DNA of 51,710 nucleotides from Isotricha intestinalis (lineage: Eukaryota; Ciliophora; Litostomatea; Vestibuliferida; Isotrichidae). The position numbers were made by a program, and so were the translations under genes. The stretch's first letter is position 1. Each line of letters starts with the position of its first letter. This document shows, one piece after another, positions 18,916-28,440 of this stretch. Where the stretch lies: the NCBI GenBank assembly GCA_023807065.1, contig JAJJLU010003565.1:1-51710 (forward strand), in the 5' to 3' direction. The notes beneath the pieces are model-generated. The model saw only the letters and a program-made list of their open reading frames with translations. It searched no databases and was not told where the DNA came from.

Positions 18916-20223
18916 TTAGTTAAATTTAGGATGAGTTATAAAAGTTCTTAATTGGACTTTTTTATCAGAATTAAATGTTGATATTATAAGTTCGCATTTT
19001 CTTATTAAATCTTCTAAATATTTACCCATTAAATTTTTTTCACTATTTAAATCTTGATATAAAATATCATAAATATTTGAATAAAAAGACATATTTAAAA
19101 TATCTTGAATTTTTTCAATTATTTCATCTTTATTTGTTAAAAATTCTAATTCTTTTAAATTTTTTATATCTTCCATATTTTTATTTAAAATGTAATAATT
19201 TTGTTCTAATAAACTTTTAAAAATCGCATTTTTACTATCTAAAAGATTTTGCATACTTTCAATAAAATTAGAACTGTTAGAAACACTTTGTTCAGCTTGG
19301 AATATTAATTTTTGTTGTTTATAAAAATTATTCATTTGTTCAAAATTATTTTGAACTAAAGATATTTCATCTTGAATTGAAGCAGCAATTTTTTTTTTTT
19401 CTTTTTCAAGATTTCTATTATATTCATTTATTAATCCATTTTTATAATTCATTATTTTATTTTCATTTTGAATATTTAACATCTTTTTTTTACTTTCTAA
19501 TAATAATTCATTTGAGTTTTGATTTGTTTCTTTTTCTTTATTTTTTTTTGAATTTTCTTGAGAATCTAAATTATTTTCATAATCTAATTTTTTCTTTTCG
19601 TATTTTTCTTTTAATTCATTCTTTTTTTTTTCTAATTCAAGAGATAAATTATTTTGATATTCATTTATTTCTCTTTGACTTTCAATTTCTAATTTATTAA
19701 TTTGCTTTTGAATATCAACATCTTTATCATAATTTTTATTGTAATTTTTATTTGTTTGTATTGAATCTAATTCATTTTTTAAATTATCTATTTCATCATT
19801 TAAATTTTCAATTTTTTTTCTATTTTCACTTTTAACATTTTTATTTTTTAAATTGAATTCTCTTTCTAATTCTTTATCAATTTCTTCTTTTCTTTCTTTT
19901 AATTTTTCTTTATGAGTTTTTTCCGCTGCTGATTGTCTTTTATTTCTTTGAGCTTCTAATTTTTCTCTTTCTTTTTTTAATTCATCTTCTTTTTTTTTCT
20001 CGTATTTATTTTTTAATTTCTCTTCATCTTCATCTTTATTATATTTATATTTTAATTCTAATTTTCTTTTCTTTTCTCTTATTTTTCTTTCTACTTCCTC
20101 TTTAAAATTTTGAAAATCTTCTTCGTTTTCTATTTTATCATTTGTGTCTAAAGAATCAAGACTTTCACTTGAATCATTCTTCTTTTTTTCTTTGCCTTTC
20201 TGCTCAAAAACTCCTCTAATCAT
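18916..20223 (-). CDS. Long coiled-coil protein
   Basis: A 435-residue protein. A short N-terminus (MIRGVFEQKGKEKK) leads into about 270 residues of continuous Lys/Glu-rich coiled coil (residues 35-310), then a less charged, globular-looking C-terminal 120 residues with NLLDSKNAIFKSLLEQNYYI and FYSNIYDILYQDLNSEKNLM. No WW, kinase or membrane feature. The plan recalls centrosomal or basal-body coiled-coil proteins, but I do not recognise a family. It is divergent from the DEAH-box helicase, with 105 bases between the two ATGs. Confidence 0.75.
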   Translation of the reverse strand: MIRGVFEQKGKEKKKNDSSESLDSLDTNDKIENEEDFQNFKEEVERKIREKKRKLELKYKYNKDEDEEKLKNKYEKKKEDELKKEREKLEAQRNKRQSAAEKTHKEKLKERKEEIDKELEREFNLKNKNVKSENRKKIENLNDEIDNLKNELDSIQTNKNYNKNYDKDVDIQKQINKLEIESQREINEYQNNLSLELEKKKNELKEKYEKKKLDYENNLDSQENSKKNKEKETNQNSNELLLESKKKMLNIQNENKIMNYKNGLINEYNRNLEKEKKKIAASIQDEISLVQNNFEQMNNFYKQQKLIFQAEQSVSNSSNFIESMQNLLDSKNAIFKSLLEQNYYILNKNMEDIKNLKELEFLTNKDEIIEKIQDILNMSFYSNIYDILYQDLNSEKNLMGKYLEDLIRKCELIISTFNSDKKVQLRTFITHPKFN

Positions 20224-20328
20224 TTATTAATTATATAATTAATTTTTTTATAATATAAACTTATTTATTTAGATAATAATATTTTAATATTTTTTTTTCT
20301 TTTAAATTAATAATTTACTCTTTATAAT

Positions 20329-22563
20329 ATGTATAAAGAAGAATTCAGAAAATCTCTTCCTATATATCAACATAGAGAGGAAATTTTAAATTTAATAAAA
20401 AATAATAATTATTGTATTATAACTGGAGAAACTGGAAGTGGAAAAACAACTCAATTACCTCAATATATTATAGAATCATTAACATTAGCAGATTTTTTTA
20501 AAAATGATAAAGTTTTTCAAAAATCAAAGAAATCACCTCGAGTTGTGATCACTCAACCTCGTAGAGTTGCAGCAATTCAAATGGCTAAAAGAGTATGTTA
20601 TGAAAAAAATTATAAATTAGGAAATGAAATTGGATATACAATAAGATTTGGAGATAATTCATGTGAAAATACTATAATAAAATATGTCACAGATGGTATT
20701 TTAGTTAAAGAATGTTTAGCAGATAATATTTTAAATAAATACCATGTAGTAATTATTGACGAAGCACATGAAAGAAGTTTATATTCTGATATATTATTTG
20801 CTTTAATTAAACAAGTAGTAAAAATTAGAAATGGTTCTTTAAAATTAATAATAATGAGTGCTACATTAAATACAGAACAATTTATTAAATATTTTAATAA
20901 CTGTCCTTTATTAAAAGTAAGTGGAAAATTATATCCAGTAGATATTACTTATCATCCATCACCAATGGATAAAAGAGTTAAATCAAGTGTAGAATTAGCA
21001 ATTAGAATTCATTTACATGAAGGACCAGGTCATATTTTAGCTTTTTTAACAGGTTTTGAAGAATGTGAAAAAGCTTGTAAAATGACATTTAATATATTAG
21101 AGGATTTATCTAAAAAAGGTAAAAAAGTGCCTCCAATGAATATAATGCCATTATACGGTGCACAAAATACAGAAGATCAATCTAAAATTTTTGAAAAAAC
21201 CAAAAATGGATGTCGAAAGTTAATTTTTTGTACAAATATAGCAGAGACTTCATTAACAGTTGATGGAATTGGATATGTAATTGATTGTGGATATGTTAAA
21301 CAAAAAATATATAATCATAAAACTTCAATGGATTCTTTAATGATTGTTCCCATAAGTAAAGTACAAGCTAAACAAAGAAGTGGTAGAGCTGGAAGAACAG
21401 GACCAGGTAAATGTTTAAGAATTTATACTGAACAATTTTATAAAAATAGTATGACTGATATTATTGTACCTGAAATTTTAAGAGTTAATTTAGCTTCTAC
21501 TATTTTGACTTTAAAATCAATGGGTATTGATAATATTATTGATTTTGACTTTATGGATAAACCTGATAGTAATTCAATATATGAAGCTTTGAAACAATTA
21601 TTTTTTCTACAAGCTATAGATATTGATGGTCATATTACAAATTTAGGAAAAGAAATGACAAAATTTCCTTTAGATTGTTGTTACTCAAGAGCTTTAATTG
21701 CTTCTAATTTTTTTAATGTTAAGAATGAAATGGAAATATTAGTAAGTTTAATTTCTTCTGAAAATGTATTTGTAAATGTAAATAAATATGATGAAGATAG
21801 AAGAGCATATTTTGAAAAAACAAAAAATGAATTTATTGATAAATATTCTGACCATATTACTTTATTAAACATATATAAAGAATTAGAATTCCACAATTTC
21901 GATGAAGAATGGTGTCAAAAGCATTTCTTACACATTAGAGCTTTAAGACAAACTAGAAATATCTTAGAACAAATAAAAACTTATATGAATAATATAAATT
22001 TAAGAGAATGTGAAAAATTTTATAATATATTCTATATAAAAAATTTGAGAGAAGGAATAGAAAATGATTCATCATTAGATGATTATGAAAAAATAAATTG
22101 TTTAGTTAGAATGTCTCTTTGTCAAGGTTTTTATATGAATGCAGCTAGAATAATGAATAATTCAATTGATGGATTAGGTTATATAAGAATTTCTGATGGA
22201 ATTTCTGTAACTTTAGATAGATTTTCTTCAATTGCTTTAAAAAATTTAAAATGCGATTATGTAATTTTTACTGAATTAAGTGGTACAATATCTAAACCTG
22301 TAATGAAACAAGTATCAAGTGTTGAATTAAAATGGATTAATGATTTATTAATATATTTAAAAAATGCTGATATTAGGAAATTAAAAGGAGAAAATATTGA
22401 TTTTGAACAAATTGATAAAGAAGAAGAAGAAGCTATTGATTTATATAATATTTTAGATATTAAAAAAGAAGAAAATGATAAAGATGATGATAAGGAAGAA
22501 TTGGAAAAAAAAATAAAAGAAGCAAGAGAAAGATATTTACAAAGGAAGAGGAAAAATAAATAA
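20329..22563 (+). CDS. DEAH-box RNA helicase (DHX/Prp22-like)
   Basis: A 744-residue superfamily 2 RNA helicase. Motif I is GETGSGKTTQLPQY (about residue 36), Ia TQPRRVAA, II DEAHERS (about 144), III SATLN (about 177), V AETSLTVDGIGYVID, VI QRSGRAGRTG (about 349). The winged-helix, ratchet (HA2) and OB-fold regions follow, e.g. LGKEMTKFPLDCCYSRALIA and the OB-fold part FTELSGTISKPVMKQVSSVE. The DEAH signature and short N-terminus fit the DHX8/DHX33/DHX40/Prp22 group, used in spliceosome disassembly or ribosome biogenesis; I cannot choose among them. Against the family there is a roughly 20-residue insert after motif I (ADFFKNDKVFQKSKKS). The C-terminus is a Lys/Glu-rich tail. Stop TAA. Confidence 0.9.
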   Translation: MYKEEFRKSLPIYQHREEILNLIKNNNYCIITGETGSGKTTQLPQYIIESLTLADFFKNDKVFQKSKKSPRVVITQPRRVAAIQMAKRVCYEKNYKLGNEIGYTIRFGDNSCENTIIKYVTDGILVKECLADNILNKYHVVIIDEAHERSLYSDILFALIKQVVKIRNGSLKLIIMSATLNTEQFIKYFNNCPLLKVSGKLYPVDITYHPSPMDKRVKSSVELAIRIHLHEGPGHILAFLTGFEECEKACKMTFNILEDLSKKGKKVPPMNIMPLYGAQNTEDQSKIFEKTKNGCRKLIFCTNIAETSLTVDGIGYVIDCGYVKQKIYNHKTSMDSLMIVPISKVQAKQRSGRAGRTGPGKCLRIYTEQFYKNSMTDIIVPEILRVNLASTILTLKSMGIDNIIDFDFMDKPDSNSIYEALKQLFFLQAIDIDGHITNLGKEMTKFPLDCCYSRALIASNFFNVKNEMEILVSLISSENVFVNVNKYDEDRRAYFEKTKNEFIDKYSDHITLLNIYKELEFHNFDEEWCQKHFLHIRALRQTRNILEQIKTYMNNINLRECEKFYNIFYIKNLREGIENDSSLDDYEKINCLVRMSLCQGFYMNAARIMNNSIDGLGYIRISDGISVTLDRFSSIALKNLKCDYVIFTELSGTISKPVMKQVSSVELKWINDLLIYLKNADIRKLKGENIDFEQIDKEEEEAIDLYNILDIKKEENDKDDDKEELEKKIKEARERYLQRKRKNK

Positions 22564-23181
22564 TTGTATTATCTATTTTATTAAATATATAATATCATAT
22601 GATTATATAATTTAGATTTATAATGAAAATGTTCAATGATAGTTTTTATATTTCTTTTTATAAATATGATTTTTAAATCAGAATAAATAAAATAAATATT
22701 TGAATTTATCTTTATATAATAAATTATATCAAAATTTTGAAAATAATTAAATTATACAATAATTAATTCTATTGGATAAATTATTTTATTTTAAAAATAT
22801 ATAAAACATAAAAGAAATAATGTCGAAGAAAGAAAAATTGAAAGAAATCTTTTTTCCTTTCTTTTAACATAAATAATCAAGAATTAAACATAAAAACAAA
22901 TTTTATGAATTGTAAATAAGAAAATTAACTATAATATATCTTTTAAACAAAAAAAAAATTTTTTTTATTTTATTTATGTTATAACTATTTTAAAATGATG
23001 TAATATCTTAATCCCTAAACAAGAATAATATATTGAATAATAAGAAATATCTTTTAAGTCAAAACTTGTTTTTTTTAAAATACAAAATTAAAAAAAATAT
23101 AAAAAAATAAAAAAATTAAAACTAAATTGAATTTAATAAGAAGTAATAATCAAAAAAAAATATCTAAAAGTCAAAAAAAAT
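22564..23181. other. Convergent intergenic region between DEAH helicase and H3
   Basis: About 620 bases lie between the ends of two convergent genes. The sequence is AT-rich with a long A/T run near 22950-22970. Reading TAA as sense gives short protein-like fragments around 22670-22900, but nothing recognisable. I see no gene, RNA or repeat I can support. Confidence 0.4.
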
Positions 23182-23595
23182 TTATTTTTCTCCTCTTATT
23201 CTTCTAGCAAGTTGCATATCCTTGGGAAAAATAGTTACTCTTTTAGCATGAATAGCACATAAATTAGTATCTTCAAATAATCCAACAAGATAAGCTTCAC
23301 TTGCTTCTTGTAAAGCTAAAACAGCTTGACTTTGGAATCTTAAATCACTTTTGAATTGTTGTGCAATTTCTCTTACTACTCTTTGAAAAGGTAACTTCCT
23401 AATTAAGAGATCAGTAGATTTTTGGAACTTTCTAATTTCTCTTAAAGCAACTGTACCAGGTCTATATCTATGTGGCTTTTTTATTCCACCTTGAATTGGA
23501 GCACTCTTTCTTGCTGCTTTACTACCTATCTGCTTACGAGGTGCTTTTCCTGCTGGAGTTGTCTGTTTACGAGCAGTTTGTTTTGTTCTTGCCAT
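23182..23595 (-). CDS. Histone H3 with an unusual N-terminal tail
   Basis: A 137-codon histone H3. The core is canonical ([21 protein letters not shown] helix alpha[39 protein letters not shown]). The tail starts ARTKQTARK, so Lys4 and Lys9 are kept, but Ser10 is Gln and the stretch between Lys9 and Lys14 carries two extra residues (QTTPAGK in place of STGGK). Lys27-Ser28 survives as ARKSAP. The C-terminus is RGEK rather than RGERA. It uses more C and G at third positions than its neighbours, as expected of a highly expressed gene. Intronless, ends in TAA. It could be a variant H3 or the main H3 of a diverged lineage; no CENP-A-like loop expansion is seen. Confidence 0.95.
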   Translation of the reverse strand: MARTKQTARKQTTPAGKAPRKQIGSKAARKSAPIQGGIKKPHRYRPGTVALREIRKFQKSTDLLIRKLPFQRVVREIAQQFKSDLRFQSQAVLALQEASEAYLVGLFEDTNLCAIHAKRVTIFPKDMQLARRIRGEK

Positions 23596-24002
23596 TTTAA
23601 TCTTTATTGGATTTTTTATTTTTTAAGGGTTTTATACGGTTTTTCGGATTTTTAATTATTTTTTATTTTATTTTTTTGGATGTTTTTTTAATTGGAATTT
23701 ATAATTTTGATAGGGGGTTCAAAAGGAATGTTTTTCTATTCAAGAAAGGAATTTTTTTTTAAAGACAATTATTTTTTTTTTTTATATTATTTTTTTGTTT
23801 TAATTAATAATTTTAATTAAAAGGGGTAATATTTTTAATAGTTAATTATTTTAAGATATTGATTAATTAAATTAATTGAAAAATTAAATTATTATGAATA
23901 TAAAATTTTTATAAAAATTTGTATTCAATTCTTAATATTTTATTAAAAATTTCTTGTTAAAAAGACTTATAAGTAAAAGTATTATATTATTTAATACAAA
24001 AA
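23596..24002. promoter_or_regulatory. Divergent promoter region of histone H3 and TFIIF beta
   Basis: A 407-base region between divergent starts. Near the H3 start it has somewhat more G on the plus strand (aagggttttatacggttttt, then a tagggggttc patch near 23714), unlike the A/T runs typical of other gaps. These may belong to the H3 leader or promoter. I cannot point to a defined binding site. Confidence 0.35.
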
Positions 24003-24641
24003 ATGGAAAATATTAAAAATAAAGGTTTTCTAGTTAAAATTCCAACTGTTATTTATAATGAAATGCAAAATAATAAAGAACTTGGTTATATTGATATTAT
24101 CCCTTTTCAACCATTTAAAAACATTAACAATCCTAAATTAGAACTTCATTTAAATAAGAATTTTCCAGCTCAAAATTTTATCATAAATTACAATCCTACA
24201 AATTATTTCTTTCTATTTAAAGATAAAAAAGAAAAATTAAGTAAAGTAAAAAAAATTGATTATTTTGGTAGTTGTGTTGCAAAAGATGATTTTAGTAGTG
24301 ATAATATAATTAAAAAAATAAAAGAAAATAATCAAAAATCAGTTTCTACAAAAAGAATATTTGAATATAAAGACTTTGACAATGAAAAAAATGTAATAAG
24401 AAAAAATAAAAATAAAGAAAAAATACAAAAAACTAGAATGGATAAGCATTTATTAATTCAAGAAATTTTTAATATGTTTAGTAAGAGTAAATATTTAAAT
24501 ATTAAACAAATTTCTAATCAATTACAACAACCTGATATTTATTTAAAAGAAATTTTAAACCAAATATGTGATTATACTACTTCTGGTGTTAACAAAGGAT
24601 ATTATTCATTAAAAAATAATTATATTTCAAATAACAATTAA
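24003..24641 (+). CDS. GTF2F2: Transcription factor IIF beta subunit (RAP30/Tfg2)
   Basis: A 212-residue protein. The N-terminus (GFLVKIPTVIYNEM) matches the start of RAP30 (VWLVKVPKYLSQQW). The middle is the dimerisation region, here short with a Lys-rich linker. The C-terminal 65 residues form the diagnostic winged helix: MDKHLLIQEIFNMFSKSKYL, then NIKQISNQL, then PDIYLKEILNQICDY and a GYYSLKNNY end, aligned with 'R.DK..v...lF.aFe.h.yyn.kdL...t.QP..yLKeiL..i..y' of RAP30. TFIIF escorts RNA polymerase II to promoters and stabilises the initiation complex. Human RAP30 is 249 residues, so this is compact. The next gene follows after 54 bases on the same strand. Confidence 0.85.
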   Translation: MENIKNKGFLVKIPTVIYNEMQNNKELGYIDIIPFQPFKNINNPKLELHLNKNFPAQNFIINYNPTNYFFLFKDKKEKLSKVKKIDYFGSCVAKDDFSSDNIIKKIKENNQKSVSTKRIFEYKDFDNEKNVIRKNKNKEKIQKTRMDKHLLIQEIFNMFSKSKYLNIKQISNQLQQPDIYLKEILNQICDYTTSGVNKGYYSLKNNYISNNN

Positions 24642-24695
24642 AAGGATAATTTATTAAATATTTATTTAAATTTTTTTATTTTTTTTATTTTTTGA

Positions 24696-26486
24696 ATGAG
24701 TAATGATAATAAAAACAAAAAAAGTTTTGTGATTTTATTTTCCCAAATTTTAGATAAAATTTTATCTCTAAATCAAACAAATAATATAAATGAAAATAAT
24801 AGAGAAGAAATCAATCAATGTTTTAAAATTTTAATACTTGACGAAATATCATGTAAACTATTATCTCCAATTTTAAAGCAATATTCTTTAACAAAACATC
24901 TTATATGTTTAACCACAAATTTAACTGATAAAAAGGAAAAAATAGATAATGTAATGGGATTATATATTATTTATCCTTCAAAAGAAAATTTTACTATAAT
25001 TTCAAATGATATTCAAAATAAAACATATCAAAATTATTCTTTAAATTTCATAGAAAAACCAAATGAAAATTTATTTCAAGATTTCTTAACAACGTTAATT
25101 CAAAGTGATTCTATTAATTTAATATATAATATAGGAATTTTCCCTTTAAGTTTATTTTTATATCATTCTCAGGTTTTTGATTCTGATTTTAATAAATCAT
25201 ATTTTTTTTTAAATAATCCTAATTTAAATGAAGAAGATACAAATGACTATTTTAATAAAATATCAAATTGTCTTTTTTCTTGTATTTTTTCATTTAAAGA
25301 AAGTCCAACAATTTATTATCGAAAAGATTCAATTTCTGAAACAATAGTTAATAAACTTCAAAATAGATTTAATTCTACTTTTAATTCATTTCCAGAAATG
25401 AAAAAAGAATTTAAACACAATGAAACAGTATTAATATTATTAGATAGAGATATTGATCTTCCAATCATGTTTCATCATTCTGCAAGTTTCGGTTCAATGA
25501 TTAATGACATATGTGGTTTTTCCTTAAATAATAATGATAAAAATGGATTTATAGTAGATCCAATAAATGATTTTATTTGGGAGAAAAATATAACAGAACC
25601 TTTTTATGAAGTTGGTGAAAAAACTTATCTTCAATATCAGAAATATTATGAAGAAATAAAATTATTAAATTCAAGTGAGAATATTAATAAAAATGATATA
25701 ACTGAATTAACTAAAGAAACAGAAAAATTAGCTGAATCGATTAGTTCAATTGACTCAAAAAAAATAGAAGGTGATATATTATCTAAACATGCAAAATTTT
25801 ATGGAATTATTAAAGAAAATATAAATAAAAGAGAAATTGCTGAGATTTTTTCTATTGAAGATTTATTGTTAAAAAAAAGAGAAAATAATAATGAAATTAA
25901 AAATAAAATCAATGAATTAAAAAATAAGATTAATAAAGATAATACCGAAGATATATTAAGATTATGTATTATGTTATATTTAATTTGTGGAGAACAGGAA
26001 AAAATAATAATTAATGACTTAATTAAAGGAAAATATTCAGAAAGTTTTATAAAGAAATTATTTGATTTTTTGGAATTAAAAAAATTAGATAAAAATACAA
26101 ATTCATATGAAAAAAAAGATAAAAAAGATGATGGATTAACAAAAAAATATTTAACAAAAGGTTTTAATTTTCTTAAATCTGTAGTAACAAAAATGATTAA
26201 ATCTGAAGGACCTTCATTAATAGCAGAAATAGTAAATGCTATTTATTCTAAAAAAAATATAGAAAATTTTTCATCAATGCAATTAAATCATTCTTTAATA
26301 AAAGAAAATGATACAATTAAAAATATAATTGTATATATATTAGGAGGAGGTTCTTTAGCAGAATATGAATATATTTGTGATAAAATTGGAAAAAATGTTA
26401 ATATTTATTATGGTTGTGATAAATTATATTCTCCTAAACAATTTCTTGAAGAAATTAAAGAACTTTCAAATAACATTAAAAATTAA
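24696..26486 (+). CDS. SCFD1: SLY1-type Sec1/Munc18 protein
   Basis: A 596-residue SM-family protein that regulates ER-Golgi SNARE assembly by binding syntaxin 5/Sed5. Landmarks include domain 1 FKILILDEISCKLLSPILKQ, the domain 2 strand ETVLILLDRDIDLPIMFHHS (SLY1: LVLLDRN.DL..ml.H...Y..lvhD), and the C-terminal IKNIIVYILGGGSLAEYEYI followed by IYYGCDKLYSPKQFLEEI, which matches 'VivFvvGGG.Y.Ey.nL' and 'ilYGst.i.n...Fl.qL' of SLY1 rather than Vps45 or Vps33. A Lys/Asn-rich insertion lies around 450-480. Human SLY1 is 642 residues. Starts at the first ATG, stops at TAA. Confidence 0.85.
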   Translation: MSNDNKNKKSFVILFSQILDKILSLNQTNNINENNREEINQCFKILILDEISCKLLSPILKQYSLTKHLICLTTNLTDKKEKIDNVMGLYIIYPSKENFTIISNDIQNKTYQNYSLNFIEKPNENLFQDFLTTLIQSDSINLIYNIGIFPLSLFLYHSQVFDSDFNKSYFFLNNPNLNEEDTNDYFNKISNCLFSCIFSFKESPTIYYRKDSISETIVNKLQNRFNSTFNSFPEMKKEFKHNETVLILLDRDIDLPIMFHHSASFGSMINDICGFSLNNNDKNGFIVDPINDFIWEKNITEPFYEVGEKTYLQYQKYYEEIKLLNSSENINKNDITELTKETEKLAESISSIDSKKIEGDILSKHAKFYGIIKENINKREIAEIFSIEDLLLKKRENNNEIKNKINELKNKINKDNTEDILRLCIMLYLICGEQEKIIINDLIKGKYSESFIKKLFDFLELKKLDKNTNSYEKKDKKDDGLTKKYLTKGFNFLKSVVTKMIKSEGPSLIAEIVNAIYSKKNIENFSSMQLNHSLIKENDTIKNIIVYILGGGSLAEYEYICDKIGKNVNIYYGCDKLYSPKQFLEEIKELSNNIKN

Positions 26487-26556
26487 TTGATTTTTTTAAA
26501 TTTAATTTATTTATTTTTATTATAAATAAGAATATTTAAATTAAAATTAATTTATT

Positions 26557-26985
26557 ATGTATAAAGAAAAAGAAAATGAGAGAAGATTTTATAAAGAATC
26601 ATATATTACTCAAAGAAAATATTTTAATTCAATAACAGGGACTCCAATTGATAGAAATTATGATAATGATGAAAGTGAAATGTATGTTTTAGATGAAGAA
26701 GATGTTGATGATTTATATTTTAAAAGATTAAATGAAAATCCAGAATTAACTGAAGAAGAAAGAAATTTTATGAAAAAATGGGGAAAATTTAGAAAAAATA
26801 ATAATCCTAATTTATTTGATTCTTATGTAGATTTCCTTTTAGAATTTATAAAACAAAATGAAGATATTGTGACAAATATAAATGAAAGAGTTTTATTACT
26901 TTTACATATTGATACTTTATTACAATATCAAATTATTAAGAGTGAAGATTTGGATAAAATAATAAAATATATTAAAATATATTAA
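26557..26985 (+). CDS. Short VEFS-box-like protein (SUZ12-like)
   Basis: A 142-residue acidic protein. Residues about 70-142 read ELTEEERNFMKKWGKF, then DSYVDFLLEFIKQNEDIV and ERVLLLLHIDTLLQYQIIKS, which follow the order of the SUZ12/VEF-family VEFS box ('v...E+.FM.lWN.f.......' then a helix, then 'LR..FLLHL..L...gLi...ti'). The VEFS box binds and activates the E(z) methyltransferase in PRC2. Classic SUZ12 proteins have a zinc finger and a much longer N-terminus, absent here. The N-terminal tail has YKEKENERRFYKESYITQRK and an acidic EEDVDDLYF patch. The likeness is moderate and from memory; an unrelated helical protein is possible. It ends 43 bases from the convergent neighbour. Confidence 0.45.
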   Translation: MYKEKENERRFYKESYITQRKYFNSITGTPIDRNYDNDESEMYVLDEEDVDDLYFKRLNENPELTEEERNFMKKWGKFRKNNNPNLFDSYVDFLLEFIKQNEDIVTNINERVLLLLHIDTLLQYQIIKSEDLDKIIKYIKIY

Positions 26986-27027
26986 TTTTTAATTATTTTA
27001 ATTCATTTTCTAAAAATTGTAATAAAA

Positions 27028-28353
27028 TTAATTATCAATTAAATTCCTTATTTTATCTTCTTCTTCTAATAAGTTTCTAACTTCCATTTCATTTTTTATT
27101 TTTTCCTTTAAATCATCATCTAATTCTTGAATTTCTGTTAAAAATTCTAAAATCTCATCTAAAGAAAAAGCTACATAACTGAATATTTTATTTTCATTAC
27201 TTACTAAATTCTCAGAAATAAGCATTTTATTTTCAGATATGCAATTAATAATTTTTTCAATTTCTTTAACATTTAATCTATCATTTAAAGCATCACTATA
27301 AATTCTTTTATAAATAACTTCAAAGAATAAATTTTTAATTGAATTTACATTATATTTTTTAAATATTTTTTCATAAGTTTCTTTAATGTTTTCTCCTTGA
27401 TTTTCAATTAAATTTTCTTCTAAACAAACACAAATCATTTCTAATAATTTTTCATTTAATTCATTTTCAATCATTAACTCATTTTCTTTTTGATTATTTA
27501 AAAAATTTAATCCTGTTTTAGCTGTTTTAGAAGGATAAGAACTTATTTTTTCTACAATTTTTTTTTCTTCTTCTTCAATTGGTTCTAATTTAAGTGAATT
27601 AATTTTATTTTCAATATTTTGTAAAGTATTTTTATATATATCATTAGGAGTTATTTGTGAATAAATTACTTTTTTTGTTGATAATAATTTTAACTTTTCT
27701 TCATAAGGAACAACATCTGAATTTAATAATATATATATTGCTTTTGTTTGATTATCTGGTAAAGAATCTAATATTTCTTCTTTATTTTGATTATTTAAAT
27801 TTCTAGTTTTTGATTCTTCATTTTCATTTTTTTCTTCTTTAACTTTCATTCTTTTATTTCCTGAAGAAGATATTTTATTGCTTATTATATTTTTATTTAT
27901 ATTAACATTGCTTATTTTATTGAAATTTGGTTTTCTACTGTAATTTAAGTTTATATTACTATTATTATAATTATGAGATTTGTTAATTTTTTTATCTCTT
28001 TTTGTTAAAATTTTACGTTCATAATTAGGTATTTTAGGAATATTTATTGGATTAGCATATTTTCCAATAACAACATCATCAAATTTATCATATCTGATTT
28101 CTTTCTTTGTTAAATTTAAATATTCTGAAATTAAAGAAACATCACCAATAAATTCTCTTTTCATTTCTTCTAATTCAGTTTGAATAATTAAATATCTTTT
28201 AGTAAATTTTAAAACAGATTCATCCAACATTTTACCAATTCTACTTAATTGAAGGGATAGATTTGAAGCATCTGATGCACTCATTATATTACTTTTATTT
28301 GATTTCACAACTCCAAAACTTCGAATTGAATTTTTAACTGACTTTTCTTGCAT
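27028..28353 (-). CDS. Protein with an 'SPSKTAKTGLNFL'-type C-terminal domain
   Basis: A 441-residue protein. The N-terminus has a Ser-rich segment and a helix (SRIGKMLDESVLKFTKRYLI), the middle is Asn/Lys-rich, and the C-terminal 240 residues form a helical domain containing YPSKTAKTGLNFLNNQKENE and EKIFKKYNVNSIKNLFFEVI. The same elements occur in the gene at 39308-40954 (FSPNKTAKNGLMFI; DIFQKYKVENIQNLFLNHII), so both carry one shared domain. I believe related proteins exist in ciliates but cannot name a family. The start is head-to-head with the small disrupted gene at 28441 (87 bases between the ATGs). Stop TAA. Confidence 0.75.
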   Translation of the reverse strand: MQEKSVKNSIRSFGVVKSNKSNIMSASDASNLSLQLSRIGKMLDESVLKFTKRYLIIQTELEEMKREFIGDVSLISEYLNLTKKEIRYDKFDDVVIGKYANPINIPKIPNYERKILTKRDKKINKSHNYNNSNINLNYSRKPNFNKISNVNINKNIISNKISSSGNKRMKVKEEKNENEESKTRNLNNQNKEEILDSLPDNQTKAIYILLNSDVVPYEEKLKLLSTKKVIYSQITPNDIYKNTLQNIENKINSLKLEPIEEEEKKIVEKISSYPSKTAKTGLNFLNNQKENELMIENELNEKLLEMICVCLEENLIENQGENIKETYEKIFKKYNVNSIKNLFFEVIYKRIYSDALNDRLNVKEIEKIINCISENKMLISENLVSNENKIFSYVAFSLDEILEFLTEIQELDDDLKEKIKNEMEVRNLLEEEDKIRNLIDN

Positions 28354-28440
28354 TAAAGAAGTTAAATTATAATAAATTTATTTTTCAATTAAATTTTAGT
28401 TTTTTTATTATTGAAATTCTTATTTTTTTATATTATTAAA

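Noticed and set aside
22600..22900. Protein-like fragment if TAA is read as sense, between the helicase and H3
   Set aside because: No motif can be anchored to a family, and low-complexity AT-rich DNA often looks protein-like when TAA is ignored.
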